Source: Parascedosporium putredinis
Taxonomy: Eukaryota > Ascomycota > Sordariomycetes > Microascales > Microascaceae
Length of the DNA: 64,000 bases
NCBI GenBank assembly: GCA_949357655.1
Contig: CASHTG010000006.1
Span: forward strand, 1,090,595 to 1,154,594
Reading direction: 5' to 3'
Of this stretch, positions 47,701 to 63,400 are shown one piece after another (positions within the stretch are counted from its first letter, which is position 1; every line of letters starts with the position of its first letter). Under the pieces are notes generated by a model. The model made no database searches. It saw nothing but the letters and a program-made list of their open reading frames with translations, and had not been told where the DNA came from. The translations under genes and the position numbers were made by a program.

Positions 47701-49949
47701 TAGGGGTTACTCCTTTATTCTAGTTTAAAGATATATATTACTAATATTATAAGGTATACTTTCTATAACTTTAGGAAGTCTAGTTTAACTATAAGCTTAT
47801 ATATATATCTTACTATTTTAAATAGTTTTACTCTACTTAGTAACTATTTCTTCTTTAGCTTCCTAAAGAGATAGTAACTATTATATAGTTCTAGGTATAT
47901 AATATCTCTTTCTTAAAGCTTACTAGCTAATATTTTTATTATATTAGTATTTTAATATTATACCTATAATTACTATTAGTATTTTAGCCTCCTTATTATA
48001 GGTCTTCTAGATTAGGTCTAATATAAAAGCTATCTTTTATTTTCTAATATTAGTTATATTAGTAATTACCTCTAGATTCCTTTTAGTTTAAATCTAAATA
48101 TAAGGGTATTTAGATTATAGCTAATTAGGCTAAAGTAGGTATTATTTAGATTAAATTAGAATATAAAAGTAGTTCTACTTAGCTCTCTTCTAAAAGTTAG
48201 TTATATAATATTAAATTATAATTTTAATTATCTAGATTTTTTATTCTAAGATCTTATCTATTTATAAATAATATACTATTACTATTAGTAAGCTTATCTA
48301 TAATAGCTTATATACTCTATCTAAATCTATAAGGTAAACTTAAAATCCCTATTATTAATAATCTTTACTAATAGACTTTAGTTATAATAAAAGATTATTT
48401 TTAGTAAGATTTATACTTATTTATCTACTTTCCTATATTTACTTCCTATTATTATTAATATTTTCTTATTAAAGATATAGTTAATTATTAATAAAGTATC
48501 TAATATTTTATAGTTTAATATTATCTATCTAAAGTTTATTATAAATATTATAAGTATATTAATAATAAAGTCTATTATAATTATATAAAATAATATTAAG
48601 ATTATTATAATCTACTTTAGCTCTCTAATTAGCTTCTACCTATTCTTCTAGTTTTATAGGTATATTAGATAATATTTATAATATTTCTTAACTTTATTAA
48701 CTTTCCTATATATATAAAATACTTTTAGGTTTTCTAATATTCTCTTTCTCCTTATATATTATTAGTTATTATAAGCTATTTTTAGAATTATCTATATTAT
48801 TAGGTATAATATATATAACTTATAGTTACCTTATATATTAATAAAGTATAATAATCCCTTACTTTCCTTAAATAGCCTAATTAAGATTATCTATTTCTTA
48901 CTTATCTCTTATTCTTCTTATACTTATTCTTAGAATACCTATAGGATTTTTAAAAGTCTACTATCTTTTTATACCTTTACTAGAATTTCTAATATATATT
49001 ATCTATTATCTAAATAGAGGTTATAATTACTTTTTTATCTAGCTTAACCTTAATTATATATATTTACTTCCTTACTATATCTATACCTATATTATAGAGC
49101 TTATCTAACTATAGGTATTCTAGTTAGTTATCTATTATAACTACTATTAAGAGGTATAAGAGTATATCTAATACTATATTTAGTATTCCTAAGATATAGA
49201 ATACTTCTAAGTTAAACTAGGATAACTAGTTTATAATATTTACTAGCTTTAGGTTAGCTTTACTAAGGTTAGTAGTTCTTAGAGAAGTATACTTAATAAT
49301 CCCTTTTAATAATATATAGTTAGTAAATACTATTATAGGTATCTAGTTTACTCTAACTATCTTCTAGAGCTTCCTTACTCCTTATACTATTACTACTAGT
49401 TCTACCTCTATAGATCTATATTTCTTCTCTATATTTAAATATATTCTTAATAAAAGTAGAGTAGCCTTAAGTTCTTTATAGGTATATCTTTACTTAGGAT
49501 TACCTCTTAGTCTTATTCTTTTTCTTAAAGTTAGAATATATATATTCTAAAGCTATCTTACTTATATCTACTTTTAAGAATAGTAGTCTCTTAAGGTCTA
49601 TATAGTAGAGTAGTAATTACTTATAGAGGAATAACTATATATCTTTAAAGGCCTCTTTCTCTTCCTTTATAAAATAAATTTCCTTTTACTAGTTAATTTT
49701 TTCCTCTACTACTTACTACCTTTTCCTAAGACTATCTCTTAACTATCTTATATTAACTTTATAGTTTTTTATACCTATAGTAGTATAATCTTAATATTAA
49801 ACTATAAGATTATTATCTTTATAAAGGTTACTATTCTAATATAGTTTTTAAGCTTTTCTAGGTTATTTAGATATTTAGTAATCTTTTAGAATCCTAATAA
49901 GTAGTTATTAGTTTTCTACTTTCCTTTACTATTAACTATATAACTTAGG

Positions 49950-50320
49950 AATATAATATATAGAAATCTTATAAATAATTTCTAAGCTAAAATATAGATC
50001 TAGTTCTTACTTAAGTATTTCTAATACCTTTTAAGATAGTTAATATATTCTTCTTAGCTATTATTAAAGATAACTATATTATTAATATATACTTTAATAA
50101 AGTATTAATATTTAAAAAATAGTCTATCTATATATTACTAGGTAAATATTAGTAAGTTTTTAAATCTTATTAATATTATATTTAACTATTCTAGCCCTCT
50201 TAGACTAATTACTACTATTTAGTCTTAATATTTATAGTAAATTAGTAGCTAATAAAAGAACTTCTTTATATCTAAGCTTATAAATATTTTCTTACTATAA
50301 AGTGATTTAATAATATCTTC
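49950..50320 (-). pseudogene. Gypsy family 2 copy 1, reverse transcriptase domain
   Basis: Minus-strand reading gives SLDIKKFF..., GLEQLNIILIGFKNLP-like text and VYINNIVIFNNS with stops that fit mutated Gln/Trp/Arg codons. This resembles the SLDAFRGF...RAYIDDIVIFS arrangement of fungal gypsy pol. Confidence 0.75.
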
Positions 50321-53300
50321 CTAGCTTAGTAGTAGATATATATCTAAGATTACCTATTTATTTAATAGCCTTAGGTTAGTAACTATTCTCCTATTATATT
50401 TTTCTATATCTATTAGTTAGTAAATAATAAATAATAGGTAAATAATTACTACTAGTTCTTTCTACTATTCTATTTTACTAACCTAATAAAGGGGTTATAA
50501 GTCTTATCTAAAATCTTTCTCTTATTATTTACTAATAGATATACTTAGATATTTTATTTCTAATTCTACTATCTATCTACTAGGTTAATTCTTATTTTAT
50601 CTTCTTCTTATATTAATATAATACCTCTATCTTTATAGATAATATTATATTTCTATAGTAAGTCCTTTATTTAGTTAGTAAATATCTATTAGTATTAGTA
50701 ATTATTACTCCTCTATAGGTTTTCTATCTCTATATTCTCTAATATATTAATTCTATAACTTAGACTTAGTAGTCTTTATTTAGGAGTACTTACTATCTAT
50801 TAGCCTATTATTTATATTCTACTTATTTAAGCTAGTCTTTACTTACTAGTTATATAGTAGGTTCTCCTAGTTTAGCTAGTATATTACCTATTACTATATA
50901 TACCTTTTAAGTACCTTACTATTATTAATCTACCTTAGCTAATCTCCTCTTTTAATTAATAGCTATTATTTACTTTAGTTATTAATAATAGCTATCTTAG
51001 GGTCCTCTAGTTAACCTTAGTATATTAGATATTCTTATAGTATAAAGTAAAAATATATACTTATCTACCTTTACTTCCCTATATTAACTACTATTCCCTA
51101 CTCTATTATAGTAGGTTACTATAGTAGATTAGGATAAATATCTCTATCTATAGAGGAATCTTTAAGGTAAGGAATACTATTACCTTCCTCTTTACTTTAT
51201 TTTTCTCTTTAGGATTTATAACTCTATCTTTATCCTTTAGTATATTTAGAATTTAACTAACCTAGTATATAGGTTAATTATAATATTTATCTAAAGTAGG
51301 AAATTATTTCCTAATAATAGCTTTAAGCTAGCCTTTTAATTATATTAGCTTTTACTATTATATAAATATTTACTTATATTCTATTAATATCCCCTAAGAT
51401 ATAGAAGTTAAAGTTAGCTTTTTAAAAGATATTAAAGTTTACTCTTATACCTACTATAGGTATTAGTTTCTTCTTTATAGTAATTACTATATTTAGGGAG
51501 TTATCTATTAGCTATTACTTATCTATTAAGATAGAACTTACTCTAATATCTAGGTAAACTTCTATTTCTAAGCCCTCTTTCTTAAACTTAGCTATTATTT
51601 AGAGGTATATTATCTATTAATTATATAATATTAGGTTTAGTAAGGCTATTAGGTTAATTACTTACTTTATTTAGTATAATAGCTTATAATTACTAATATC
51701 TTCTAATAGCTTAGTTTTACTTATTCTCTACCTACTACTATACCTCTCTAATAATAGAGGACTAGTTACTTCTTTAAAAGGTATACTTTCTATATATTAT
51801 ATACCTATTTAAAAAGACTTCTAGTCTCTTTAGATAAGTATATAGGTTATATTTACCTTCTTCTTCTATATTAGAAGGTTCTAGTTTTCTAATAGTAATA
51901 TATATTATATCTTTCTCTAGCTCTCTAAGTTTATTAGGGATTTCTTCCTCCCCTACTATAATATAGGAATATCCCTCCTTCTATAGCTCCTATTCCTTTT
52001 CTCCTATATCTAGGTTATCTTTATATACTCTCTTTACTATATATCCTATCCTTTAATACCCTCTTAGCCTTTTATACCTTCTAAATTACTAAAGTAGCCT
52101 TTACTATCCTTAATTACCCTATTAATTCCCTTCCTAATATTATAAGACTATATTTATTATATATAGTAGGGTATAGTTATTCCCTTATTAAAGCTAAGGC
52201 TAAATATTCTCCTTCCTCTACTATAAAAGGTATATCTATATAAGTAACTCTTCCCTATCCTTATACTTAGAAGTTTCCTATAGGTATTTACTACTTTACT
52301 AATATTTACTATCTTTCTACTAGCTAGTAGTAATATTAGTTTTAATTTATATCTTACTCTTTACTTAGTCTTTTATCTATCTTATCTTAAAAGTTAATAA
52401 GTTATATAGATCTTTCTATTTCTTTTATCTTTACTATTAGTAATTAACTAAATAGTTCTACTTTATCTTCTACTTTTAAAATCTACTTATCTATATCTTC
52501 CCTATATTTAGGTTTATAGATAACTACCTAAAGTATTAGATTAAGTTAGTTATAAATAGTAATTAGCTACTAATAGAGGTCTAGTTTATATCTTACCTAG
52601 GTATATCTTATATATTATATAATAAAATCCCTAACTAACTTATATACTTATATATCTTTAATAAAGTATTAGTTAGTAGATAGCTATACCTCTACTTTAT
52701 CTAAGGTAATATTAAACCTCTATTAAAGTTTTTTACCTATTCTATTAGTCTCCTTCCTATAAGTATTATCTTTTATAAATAAGATAATCTTACTCTACTA
52801 TAATAAAGCTTTTCCTCTTAATAGCTTATATACTCTATAAATAATATATTATCTTTTCTCTATATTTTAATAGCTTCTATTTCTAAGGTATTAATAAATA
52901 GCTTTATATTATAGAAGTAAGTCTTATTACTATCTATAAAATATCTTTAAGACCTATATTTCTTCTTATCTATATTAAGCTAAAAGAAACTAATCTACTC
53001 TACTCTCTACTTCTAATTAGTAGTTATCTTTAATATTCCTAATACTCTACCTATATAGTTCTTTATAATACTTTCTATTATAATATCTATAATAATATTA
53101 ATAAATTTAGTTATAGTAAAGGTAAATTTTTAAACTCTTAGTTAAAGTAACCCCTATTAATTTAATATAGGGGTAAAGGTAGGGGTAGGTTTAGTAAGTT
53201 ATTATTTACTATTATCTCTTAGTTTTCTACTAATAACTAGATATTTAGTCTTATATAATATTATTATTATAGAAATCCTTAGGTTCTCCTTTTATTATCT

Positions 53301-54178
53301 TATAGTTTTTATCCTAATATCTTTAAGATTACTAACCTCTTATCTTATCTTCCTATAGTTTTAAATATAGGAGTTCTAATATTACTATCTTTCTATATCC
53401 TCCTCCTAGATCTCTTATATTCTCTACTAGTTATAAGGTCTTAGTTACTAGGGGTAGGGTCTCCTTATATTAACCTTTTTACTATATACTTTTAGGTTAA
53501 TAGTTAGTAATACTATCTATATTTTTAAGAAAATAGGTTATCTTCTAATTCCTATCTCTTCCTTTTAAGGTAAATCCTACTAAGAGTAGGTCTCCTCTCT
53601 AGTAGTAGACTATTATCTAGTCTAAGCTATTATCCTCTATTTCCCTTATATTAATATTCTCTTATATAATAGGGGTTTTATATTATTTTTATTATTTATC
53701 TTATTATTAGGAGGTTAGCTAGTCTAATATTACTTCTTATAGCTAGCTCTCCTCTTATAGTTACTAGTTAGAAGTTATTTCTAATAAAGGTTCTTTTATA
53801 GTTAGTTATAGAGGTAAGGCCTTTTATTTAAGTAAAGATTAGCTTACTTAATTAATAGGTTAGTCTTCTTATTCTAACTTTAAGAAGTTCCTAAAAGTAT
53901 TTCTTATTAATAAAGATATTATTAGTAGTTACTAAGATTATAACTACCTATAGGTAGTAACCTCTCTCTTTTCTTTTAATAATATCTATAGGTTATTATA
54001 GTTTATATTCTAACTAGGAAAGGTTCTCTTTTATTATAGCTTATTAGGTTTAATATTCTTAGGAAGAGAGTTCTCTTTAAGACTTATTAAGATTCCTAGG
54101 AAGAGATTTCTCTTTAGGAATTATTAGGGTTAGTAAGCTTTACTTAGTTAACTAAATCTTCTAAATAATATTATTATT

Positions 54179-54586
54179 ATTATAATAAAATATTATATTA
54201 TTTATTTATAGTTAGTTAAACTATCTATAAGTAAGTTAGTAAATAAGATAGTATTATCTATCTTTTAAGGTAATTATAAGTAACTTAGTTCTATATATAT
54301 TATACCTATTTATATTATAATAAAGTAAGGTAGGTATTAGTATATTTAGAGGTAAGTTCTTATCTTTTCTATCTAGGGATTACTATCTTTTTATATCTTC
54401 TACTAGCTAGCTTTTTTATTAGTATCTAGTAGTAATCCCTTCCCTAGGTTATTAGCTATAGTAGTGATTACTTTACTATTATACTTTACTAGTATTACTT
54501 ACTATAGTAGTAGTTCTTACTTAAGTAGGGGTTTATTAGCTATTACTAGTATTTACTACCTAGTAAATATCTATTAGTATAATAGT
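54179..54586 (-). repeat. Gypsy family 2 copy 1, right LTR (5' LTR)
   Basis: Direct repeat partner of 44353-44765, and inverted repeat partner of 57081-57487. Confidence 0.85.
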
Positions 54587-56800
54587 AGAGTTATAAAGCT
54601 ATAAGGTAATAGAGTAGAAGGATTAGGCCCTAGTATTTATCTATATAGGAGAAAAGGGCTAGAAATAGCTAAAGTTAAAAAGATAAAAAAAAATAGAAAT
54701 AAAAGCTATAGATAATATTAAAATATCTTATATAGATGGGGATAATAATATTAGTAAATATAAGATAGAATTATAGAAAAAAGGATAAGTATACTTAAGA
54801 TTTTAAGTAGAAAGAGTAAAGGGCTAATTTAACCTATAGGAAATATTAAAGAAGTTCTTTAAAATATAACTATAATTTAACTAATAAAAGATATAACTAT
54901 TATAGGATTAGAAAAAGAAGTAACTATAAATACAAGTAGGAGTGGCTATAAATAGATTAGGATAAATTTATTAATATTAAAAGCTACTCTCTAAATTAAA
55001 AAGCTTAACTTCTAAAGATAAAAATATAATAAATAACTAGTTAATTATATTTAGCTAAAAGTAATAGGTAAATAGCTAAATAATTAAGGTTATTAAGAGT
55101 TAAAAACTAAAAATTTACCAATATATAATAGGTAAATAGCTAATAGATAAAATAGCTAAATAGATAATAATATTTAAATAGATTACTATTTTAGCTAAAG
55201 GGGATAATTATTAATAAACCTATATAAGTATATATTAGCTAATAAAAAGTAGACTTATAATAAGCTAAAAATATAATAAAAATATCTAAGTAATAAATAA
55301 ATTAATAAGAATAAAAGAAAGTTTTAATATCTTTAAAAAATTTTTTATTTTTATTAATATAGAGTATAGAATTATATATTATATAAAAAGATAGTAAAAT
55401 AATATAATAATAATAATAATAATATATTAATTTAAAGTTATATATAAAAATTAAAAAGAATTATATATTAAACCTTTTTAGTTTATATTTTCTATAAGTT
55501 ATAACTTTTAAACTAAAATAAAAGAATATTTATTATTAATTTTAGCTATTATTATTAAATAATAGAAATTTAATATTAGTTAATATAAAATATTATTATT
55601 ATTAAAATTCTTATTTTATAATATAAAGTAATAATTAAAATATTTTCTAAATAAATATTAGCTTATAAGAATTATAATAATTTAAACTTAAATATATCTT
55701 AAATTATATATATAGTTATTAAGAAATATATATTATGATTTTTAATAATATTATTTTATCTTTTATAAGTTTATTTACTTTCTTATATATTTTATTTTAA
55801 AAAATATAATAATTATATATAATATTATAATATTAAATAATTATATTTAAAATCTAAAATTTATAATAAAGCTATAAATATAATTTATTATTTTAAATAC
55901 TTTTATATTTATATCTTTTATATATTAATTAAATTTTAAGTTATCTATTTAATATTTAAATTAATATATATTATTATAATTTTATTTTCTATTCTCTTCT
56001 AATATAATATATATAACTATTACTTTATATTAATATTTAAAGATATATTAAGTAAAAGATTAAAAATACTTTTTTATTTAAATAAGATTTAGGTTTACTT
56101 TATTAAATCTAGTTTTACTTTATAATCTTTCTATTATTATAGTTATCTATATATTATTTCTATTTTATTATTGTTTTTTATAAATTCTATATTTAACTTT
56201 TAATTTAAATAAAGATTATTTATATATTTAAAGTAGTTCATATTTTTATCTTTATTAAATATAAATTATTTATATAGATTATATATTTATTAAAGATACT
56301 AGAAATCTATAATATAAGTTTATTAATATATATTTTTAAATATTATAATCTAAGATAACTTTAATAGAATATAATTTTAGTAAAGCACTTTCTATTAATA
56401 TATTATTAGTTTATTATAATTTTTTATTATTATATTTAATATATTATCTAACTATATAATATAATACTAAAAGTACTTTTATATTATTAATTATTATAAT
56501 TACTTTTACTTATATTAATATAGTTTCTATTTTTTATATATTAGGATTAAAAACTTTATATAGTTACTAATTACTTAAAAGTATTATTTATTTAGAGATT
56601 TTAATTTATTATATAATTATTAAAGTTAGTTTTTAATAAATTTATTATATTAGATATTATTAAAATACTATTTATAATTTCTATTATATATCTTATTAAT
56701 ATTACTTAAACTTTAGCTAACTATATCTATATATAAATTTTACTATTAAATTTTATTAATTATATAAAAATAGTAGATATTAACTTATTATTTTATCTAT
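54587..56800. other. AT-rich spacer with no recognisable element
   Basis: About 2.2 kb of extremely AT-rich sequence, saturated with TAA/TAG in all frames. Nothing could be aligned by eye to the other elements in the window. Confidence 0.55.
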
Positions 56801-56879
56801 TATAGAGGTAAAAATACCCTCTAATACTTACTACAAAAAAAACTTTAAATCTAATTAATATTTCTATATTCTTTTGATT

Positions 56880-57080
56880 TAATATATAATTATTATTTAA
56901 TAGTATTTTAATATTATACTAAGAAGGTATTTTATTATAGTACTACTAGAAGGTAGTAGAGTATTTTTTAATATAATTCTATTAGTAGTAGTAGGGTGTT
57001 TTAAGTATCCTATAATAAATTCTTATAGGGTACCTTTTACTAGGCTTACTACTAGGTTTATTAGTTTATACTATAACTTT
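56880..57080. mobile_element. MITE fragment, second copy of the hAT-like MITE
   Basis: Shares AGGGTACCTTTTACTAGG and flanking text with the MITE at 40676-41256. It stops at ACTATAACTTTA, where the intact MITE continues CCCTATAGGG; the next base begins a gypsy LTR. The element was therefore cut by a gypsy insertion. Confidence 0.7.
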
Positions 57081-57487
57081 ACTATTATACTAATAGATAC
57101 TTACTAGGTAGTAAATACTAGTAATAGCTAGTAAACCTACTTAAGTAAGGAACCTACTACTATAGTAAGTAATTACTAGTAAAGTATAATAGTAAATAAT
57201 TACTATTATAGCTAGTAACCTAGAGAAAGTTACTACTAGATACTAATAAGTAAGAATAGCTAGTAGAAGATATAAAAGATAATAATCCCCTAGATAGAAA
57301 GATAAGAACTTACCTCTAAATATACTAATACCTACTTTACTCTATTATAATATAAATAGGTATAATATATATAAAACTAAGTTACCTATAATTACTTAAA
57401 GATAGATAATACTATCTTATTTACTAACTTACTTATAGATAGTTTAACTAACTATAAATAAATAATATAATATTTTATTATAATAAT
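57081..57487 (+). repeat. Gypsy family 2 copy 2, 5' LTR
   Basis: About 407 bp, inverted relative to 54179-54586 (ACTATTATACTAATAGATAC against the end of that LTR). Sits directly against the MITE fragment. Confidence 0.85.
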
Positions 57488-60400
57488 AGTAATATTACTT
57501 AGAAGACCTTTAGTTAACTAAGTAAAGCTTACTAACCTTAATAATTCCTAAAGAAGTCTCTTCTTAGGAATCTTAATAAGTCTTAAAGAGAACTCTCTTC
57601 TTAAGAATATTAAACCTTAATAAGCTATAATAAAGGAGCCTTCCTAGTTAGAATATAAGCTATAATAACCTATAGATATTATTAAAGAAAGAGAGAGGTT
57701 ACTATCTATAGGTAATTATAATCAATAACTACTAGTAATATCTTTATTAATAAGAAATACTTTTAGAAACTTCTTAAAGTTAGAATAAGAAGAACTAATT
57801 TATTAATTAAGTAAGCTAATCTTTTATTATAATAAGGGCCTTACCTCTATAACTAACTATAAAGCCTTTATTAGAAATAACTTCTAACTATTAACTATAA
57901 AGAGCTAGCTAAAAGTAATATTAAGACTAAGTTATCTAATAATAAGATAAATAATAAGAATAATATAAAACCTATTATATAAGAGAATACTAGTATAAAG
58001 GAAATAAAAGAGGATAATAACTTAGACTAGATAATAATCTACTATTAGAGAGGAGACCTACTCTTAGTAGGATTTACCCTAAAAGGAAGAGATAGGAATT
58101 AGAGGATAATACCTTCTTAAAAATATAGATAATAATTACTAACTATTAACCTAAGAGATATAGTAAAGATTAATATAAAAGAGACCCCTACCCCTAATAA
58201 TTAAGACCTTATAACTAGTAGAGAATATAAAAAAGATCTAGGAGGAGAAGATATAGAAAGATAGTAATATTAGAACTCCCTATACCTAAAACTATAGGAA
58301 GATAAGATAAAGGTTAGTAATCTTAAAGATATTAAGGATAAAAGAACTATAAGATAATAAAAGGAACTTAAAGATTTCTATAATAATAATATTATATAAG
58401 ACTAAATATCTAGTTATTAGTAGAAGATTAAGAGATAATAGTAAATAATAATCTTACTAAACCTTACTCACCTCTACTTTATATTAAATTAATAGGGGTT
58501 ACCTAACTAAAGTTTAAAAAAATTTACCTCTATTATAACTAAATTTATTAATACTATTATAGATATTATAGTAAAAAGTATTATAAAGAACTATATAGGT
58601 AGAGTATTAGGAATATTAAAGATAACTACTAATTAGAGATAAGGTAGATTAGTTTTTCTTTTAGCTTAATATAGATAAGAAAAATATAGGTCTTAGGATA
58701 TTTTATAAATAGTAATAGACTTACTTCTATAATATAAAAGCTATTTATTAATACCTTAGAAGTAGAAGCTATAAAAATATAGAGAAAAGATAATATATTA
58801 TTTATAGAGTATATAAGCTATTAAGAGGAAGAGCTTTATTATAGTAGAGTAAGATTATCTTTATTTATAAAGATAATATTTATAAGAAGGAGACCTAATA
58901 GAATAGGTAAAAACTCTTTAATAAGGTTTAATATTACCTTAGATAAGGTAGAGTATAACTATCTACTAATTAATACTCTATTAAAAGTATATAAGTATAT
59001 AAATTAGTTAGGGATTTTATTATATAATATATAAGATACCTATAGTAGGATATAAACTAGACCTCTATTAATAGCTAATTATTTATAACTAACTTAATCT
59101 AATACTTTAGAGATAGTTATCTATAAACCTAAATATAAAGAGAAGATATAGATAAGTAGATTTTAAAAGTAGAAAATAAGTAGAACTATTTAGTTAATTA
59201 CTAATAGTAAAGATAAAAGAAATAGAAAGATCTATATAACTTATTAACTTTTAAGATAAGATAGATAAAGACTAAATAAAAAGTAAGATATAAATTAAAA
59301 CTAATATTACTACTAGTTAGTAGAAAGATAGTAAATATTAGTAATATAGTAAATACCTATAAGGCTTCTAAAATAAAGATAGGAAGAGTTACTTATATAG
59401 ATATACTTTTATAATAGAAGGAAGGAGAATAAGCTGCTTAGCAATCTAATAAGAGAATAACATATACTACTATATATAAATATAATCTTATAATATTAGG
59501 GAATTAATGGGTAATTAAGGATAGTAAGGTTACTTTAGTAATTTAGAAGGTATAAAAGCTAATTGGAGGTATTAAAGGATAAGATATATATAAGAAGTAT
59601 ATAAAGATAATCCTAGATATAGGAGAAAAGGAATAGAGCTATAGGGGATATTCTATATTATAGTAGGGGAGGAAGAAATCCCTAATAAACTTAGAGAGTT
59701 AGAGAAAGATATAATATATATTACTATTAGAAAACTAGAACCTTCTAATATAGAAGAAGAAGGTAAATATAACATATATAAAAGAGACTAGAGTCTTTTA
59801 AAATAGGTATATAATATAGTAAATATACCACTTTTAAAAGAAAATAACTAGTCCTACTATTATTAGAAAGGTATAATAATAAGTAAAGAATAAGTATTAA
59901 GCTATTAAGATATTAATAATTATAAGCTATTATATACTAAAAAAGTAAGTAATTAACCTAATAGCCTTATTAAACCTAATACTATATAATTAATAGATAA
60001 TATACTTCAAATAATAGCTACTAGAAATTTAAAAGACTTAAAAATAGAAGTTTACCTAGATATTAAGTAAGTTTTATCTTAATAGATAAATAATAGCTAA
60101 TAGATAACTCCTAAATATAATAATTATTATAAAGAAGAAACTATCCTATAGTAAGATATAAAGTAAACTTTTAATATCTTTTAAGCCTTTCCTTCTATAT
60201 CCTAAAGGATATTAATAGAATATAAGTAAATATTTATATAATAATATAAAAGCTTATAATTAAAAGCTAGGCCTAAAGCTATTATGAAATAATTTCCTTT
60301 TTTAGATAAATATATAATTAACCTATATACTAGGTTAGTTAAATTCTAAATATTATACTAAAGGATAAAGATAAAATTATAAATCTAAAGAGAAAAATAA

Positions 60401-63400
60401 AGTAAGAAGAAAGTAATAGTATTCCTTATCTTAAAGATTTACTCTATAGATAGAGATATTTATCTAGTTTATAGTAACTTATATAATAAAAATGAGAATA
60501 ATGAGATTAATATAGGGAAGTAAGGTAGATAAGTATATATTTTACTTTATTTTATAAAAAGAATATCTAATATTACTAAAGTTAATTAGAGGACCTCTAA
60601 GATAGCTATTATTAATAACTAAAGTAAATAATAGCTATTAATTAAAAGAGGAGATTAACTAGGGTAGATTAATAATAAAGTATTATTTAAAAAGGTATAT
60701 GTATAGTAATAGGTAATATATTAGCTAAACTAAGAGAACCTATTATATAACTAATAAATAAAGATTAGCTAAATAAGTGAAATATTAAATATTAGCTTAA
60801 TAGATAATGTACTACTTATAAATAAAAGACTACTAAGTCTTGTATAAATTATATATTAGAGAATATAAAATAGAAAAAACCTATAAGGAGTAATAATTAC
60901 TAATACTAATAGGATATTTTTAACTAATAAAAGGGTTTACTATAAAAATATAATATTATCTATAAAGATAGAAATTATTATATTAATATAAGAAAGAAGA
61001 GATAAAAAATAAAAATTAACCTAGTAGATAGATATGAAATTAGAAATAAAAATATCTAAATATATCTATTAGTAAGTAATAAGAGAAGATTCTAGATAAG
61101 TTTATAACCCTTATAGGTTAGTAAAAGCTAGAATAGTAGAAAGAATTAGTAGTAATTATTTACCTATTATTTACTATTTTAACTAATAGATATAGAAAAA
61201 TATAATAGGAAAATAGTTACTAACTAAAAGCTATTAAATAATAAGTATTTCTTAGATATATATCACTACTAAGCTAAGAAGATATTATTAAATCACTTTA
61301 TAGTAAGAAAATATTTATAAGCTTAGATATAAAAAGTTTTTTATTATTTACTAATTTACTATAAATATAAAGATTAAATAGTAATAATTAATCAAGAGAA
61401 GCTAGATATAGTTAAAATATAATATTAATAAGATTTAAAAACTTACTAATATTTACACAGTAAATATATAAATAGACTATTTTTAAATATTATACTTTAA
61501 AAATGTATATATTAAAATATATTATCTTTAATAATAGCTAAGAATATATTAACTATCTTAAAAGGTATTAGAATATAAAGTAAAAACTAGATCTATATTT
61601 TAGCTTAGAAATTATTTATAAGATTTCTATATATTATATTCCTAGGTTATATAGTTAATAATAAAAGTAAAAACTAATAACTATTTATTAAGATTAAAAA
61701 TTACTAAATATCTAATAACTAGAAAAGCTAAAAACTATATTAAAGAGTAACCTTTTATAAAGCTAATAATCTTATAGTTTAATATTAAATTATACTACTA
61801 TAGGTATAAAAAACTATAGAGTTAAAAGTAGTATTAGATAGTTATAAGAATAGTCTTAGGAAAGGTAGTAAGTAATAGAGGAAAAAATTAACTAGTAAGG
61901 GAATTTATTCTTATAAAGAGAAGAGCCTTTAAAGATATAATTATTTCTCTATAAGTAATTACTACTTTATTATATAGACCTTAAAAGACTAATATTCTTA
62001 AAAATATGAATACTAAGTAAGATAGCTTTTTGAATATATATATTCTAACTTTAAAAAAAAATAGACTAAAGGTAAAGTCTAAGTAAAGAGATACCTATAA
62101 AGAACTTAAGCCTCTATTTTTATTAAGATATATTTGTATAAGAGAAGAAATATAGATCTCCTATAGAAGTAGAGCCTAGTAGTATAATATAAAGAGGAAA
62201 AAGAACTCTAGAGATAGTTAGGTAAATAACTAGGTATTTATGAAATTAGCATTAATAACTATATATTATTAAAAGGGATTAAATAAGTACTTCTCTAAAG
62301 ATACTAATCTTAGTAATAGCTAACCTAAAAGCTAAGTAAATATATTATAGCTAGTTATCCTTGGTTTAACTTAGAAGTATTCTATATTTAAGAATACCAA
62401 ATATGTATTAAGAATACTCTTTCTTATACCACTCCAATAGTAGTTATAATAGATAACTAATTAAAGTATTACTAATTCCTAGATAAGCTCTACTAATATA
62501 AGTATAGATATAGTAAAGAAATATTAATTCTTATATATAATTGAGTTAACTAGATAAAAAAGTAATTATAACCTCTATTTAAGATAATAGATAATATATA
62601 TGAAATTCTAGTAAAAATATAAAAAAATAATAGACTTTTCACAAAATCTATGGTATTCCACAAGAATAAGTATATGAAAAATAAAGAGATAAGTAAAAGC
62701 CAATAATAAATCTTAATTAAATATTTAAGGAAAGTAAGGGATTATTATATTTTTATTTTTATTAATATATAAAGGTAACTATAAATTATATATATATTAC
62801 TACTAATAATATAGATAATTCTAAAAATAACTTATAATAACTAGTAGTATATAAAGAAGAAGAGGAATATTCCAGAAGACACATAAAAAATGTTTTATAT
62901 AGAGGAAAGTTAATAAAGGATTAAAAATGACTATAAATATTATACTAATAAACTTATAAAACTATAAGAATAGGTAGAGTTAATTAAAGTAAAGTAGATT
63001 ATAATAATAGAAATATTTATATAATTATAATAAGTTTAGCTAGTAATATGAGACCATGTTTACTAATAGCTCTAAATAGATAATATAAATACTATCTACA
63101 AAATAAGCCAAGATACTTTTATTAAATTATTTATATCTTTAAATAAAAAAGAGAAATATTATTATTAAAGAGTAAATATAGGAAAGTAAATATAAATAGT
63201 ATAATCTTACTAAGAAATAATGTTTATTATAAATTAAAATAGTCTGACTGATAAAGTATGTTAATAATGAGTTTATAGTTTTACCTTATGGTGAATGAAG
63301 TATATAAGCTATTATAAAGTAAGTTTTAATATTAATAGTATATTACTTTATAAAAAATGAATTAGATCTTAAACTAATAAAAATCTAGAATAATTAATTA

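Larger units (their letters stand above)
44353..54586 (-). mobile_element. Ty3/gypsy LTR retrotransposon, family 2, copy 1 (complete, inactive)
   Basis: 10.2 kb between direct LTRs of about 410 bp. Coding direction is minus. Reverse transcriptase is near 50300-49950: SLDIKKFFYQLL-like stretch, then VYINNIVIF (50092-50066), a RIP variant of the YIDDIVIF box. Integrase-like text follows to about 48000 (KVNKVKKYYKYYLIY near 48650; a KQVELLLYSNL-like stretch near 48180). Between integrase and the 3' LTR another ~2.5 kb (about 44.8-47.4 kb) is unassigned, which makes this element longer than element 1. All frames carry many TAA/TAG. Confidence 0.82.
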
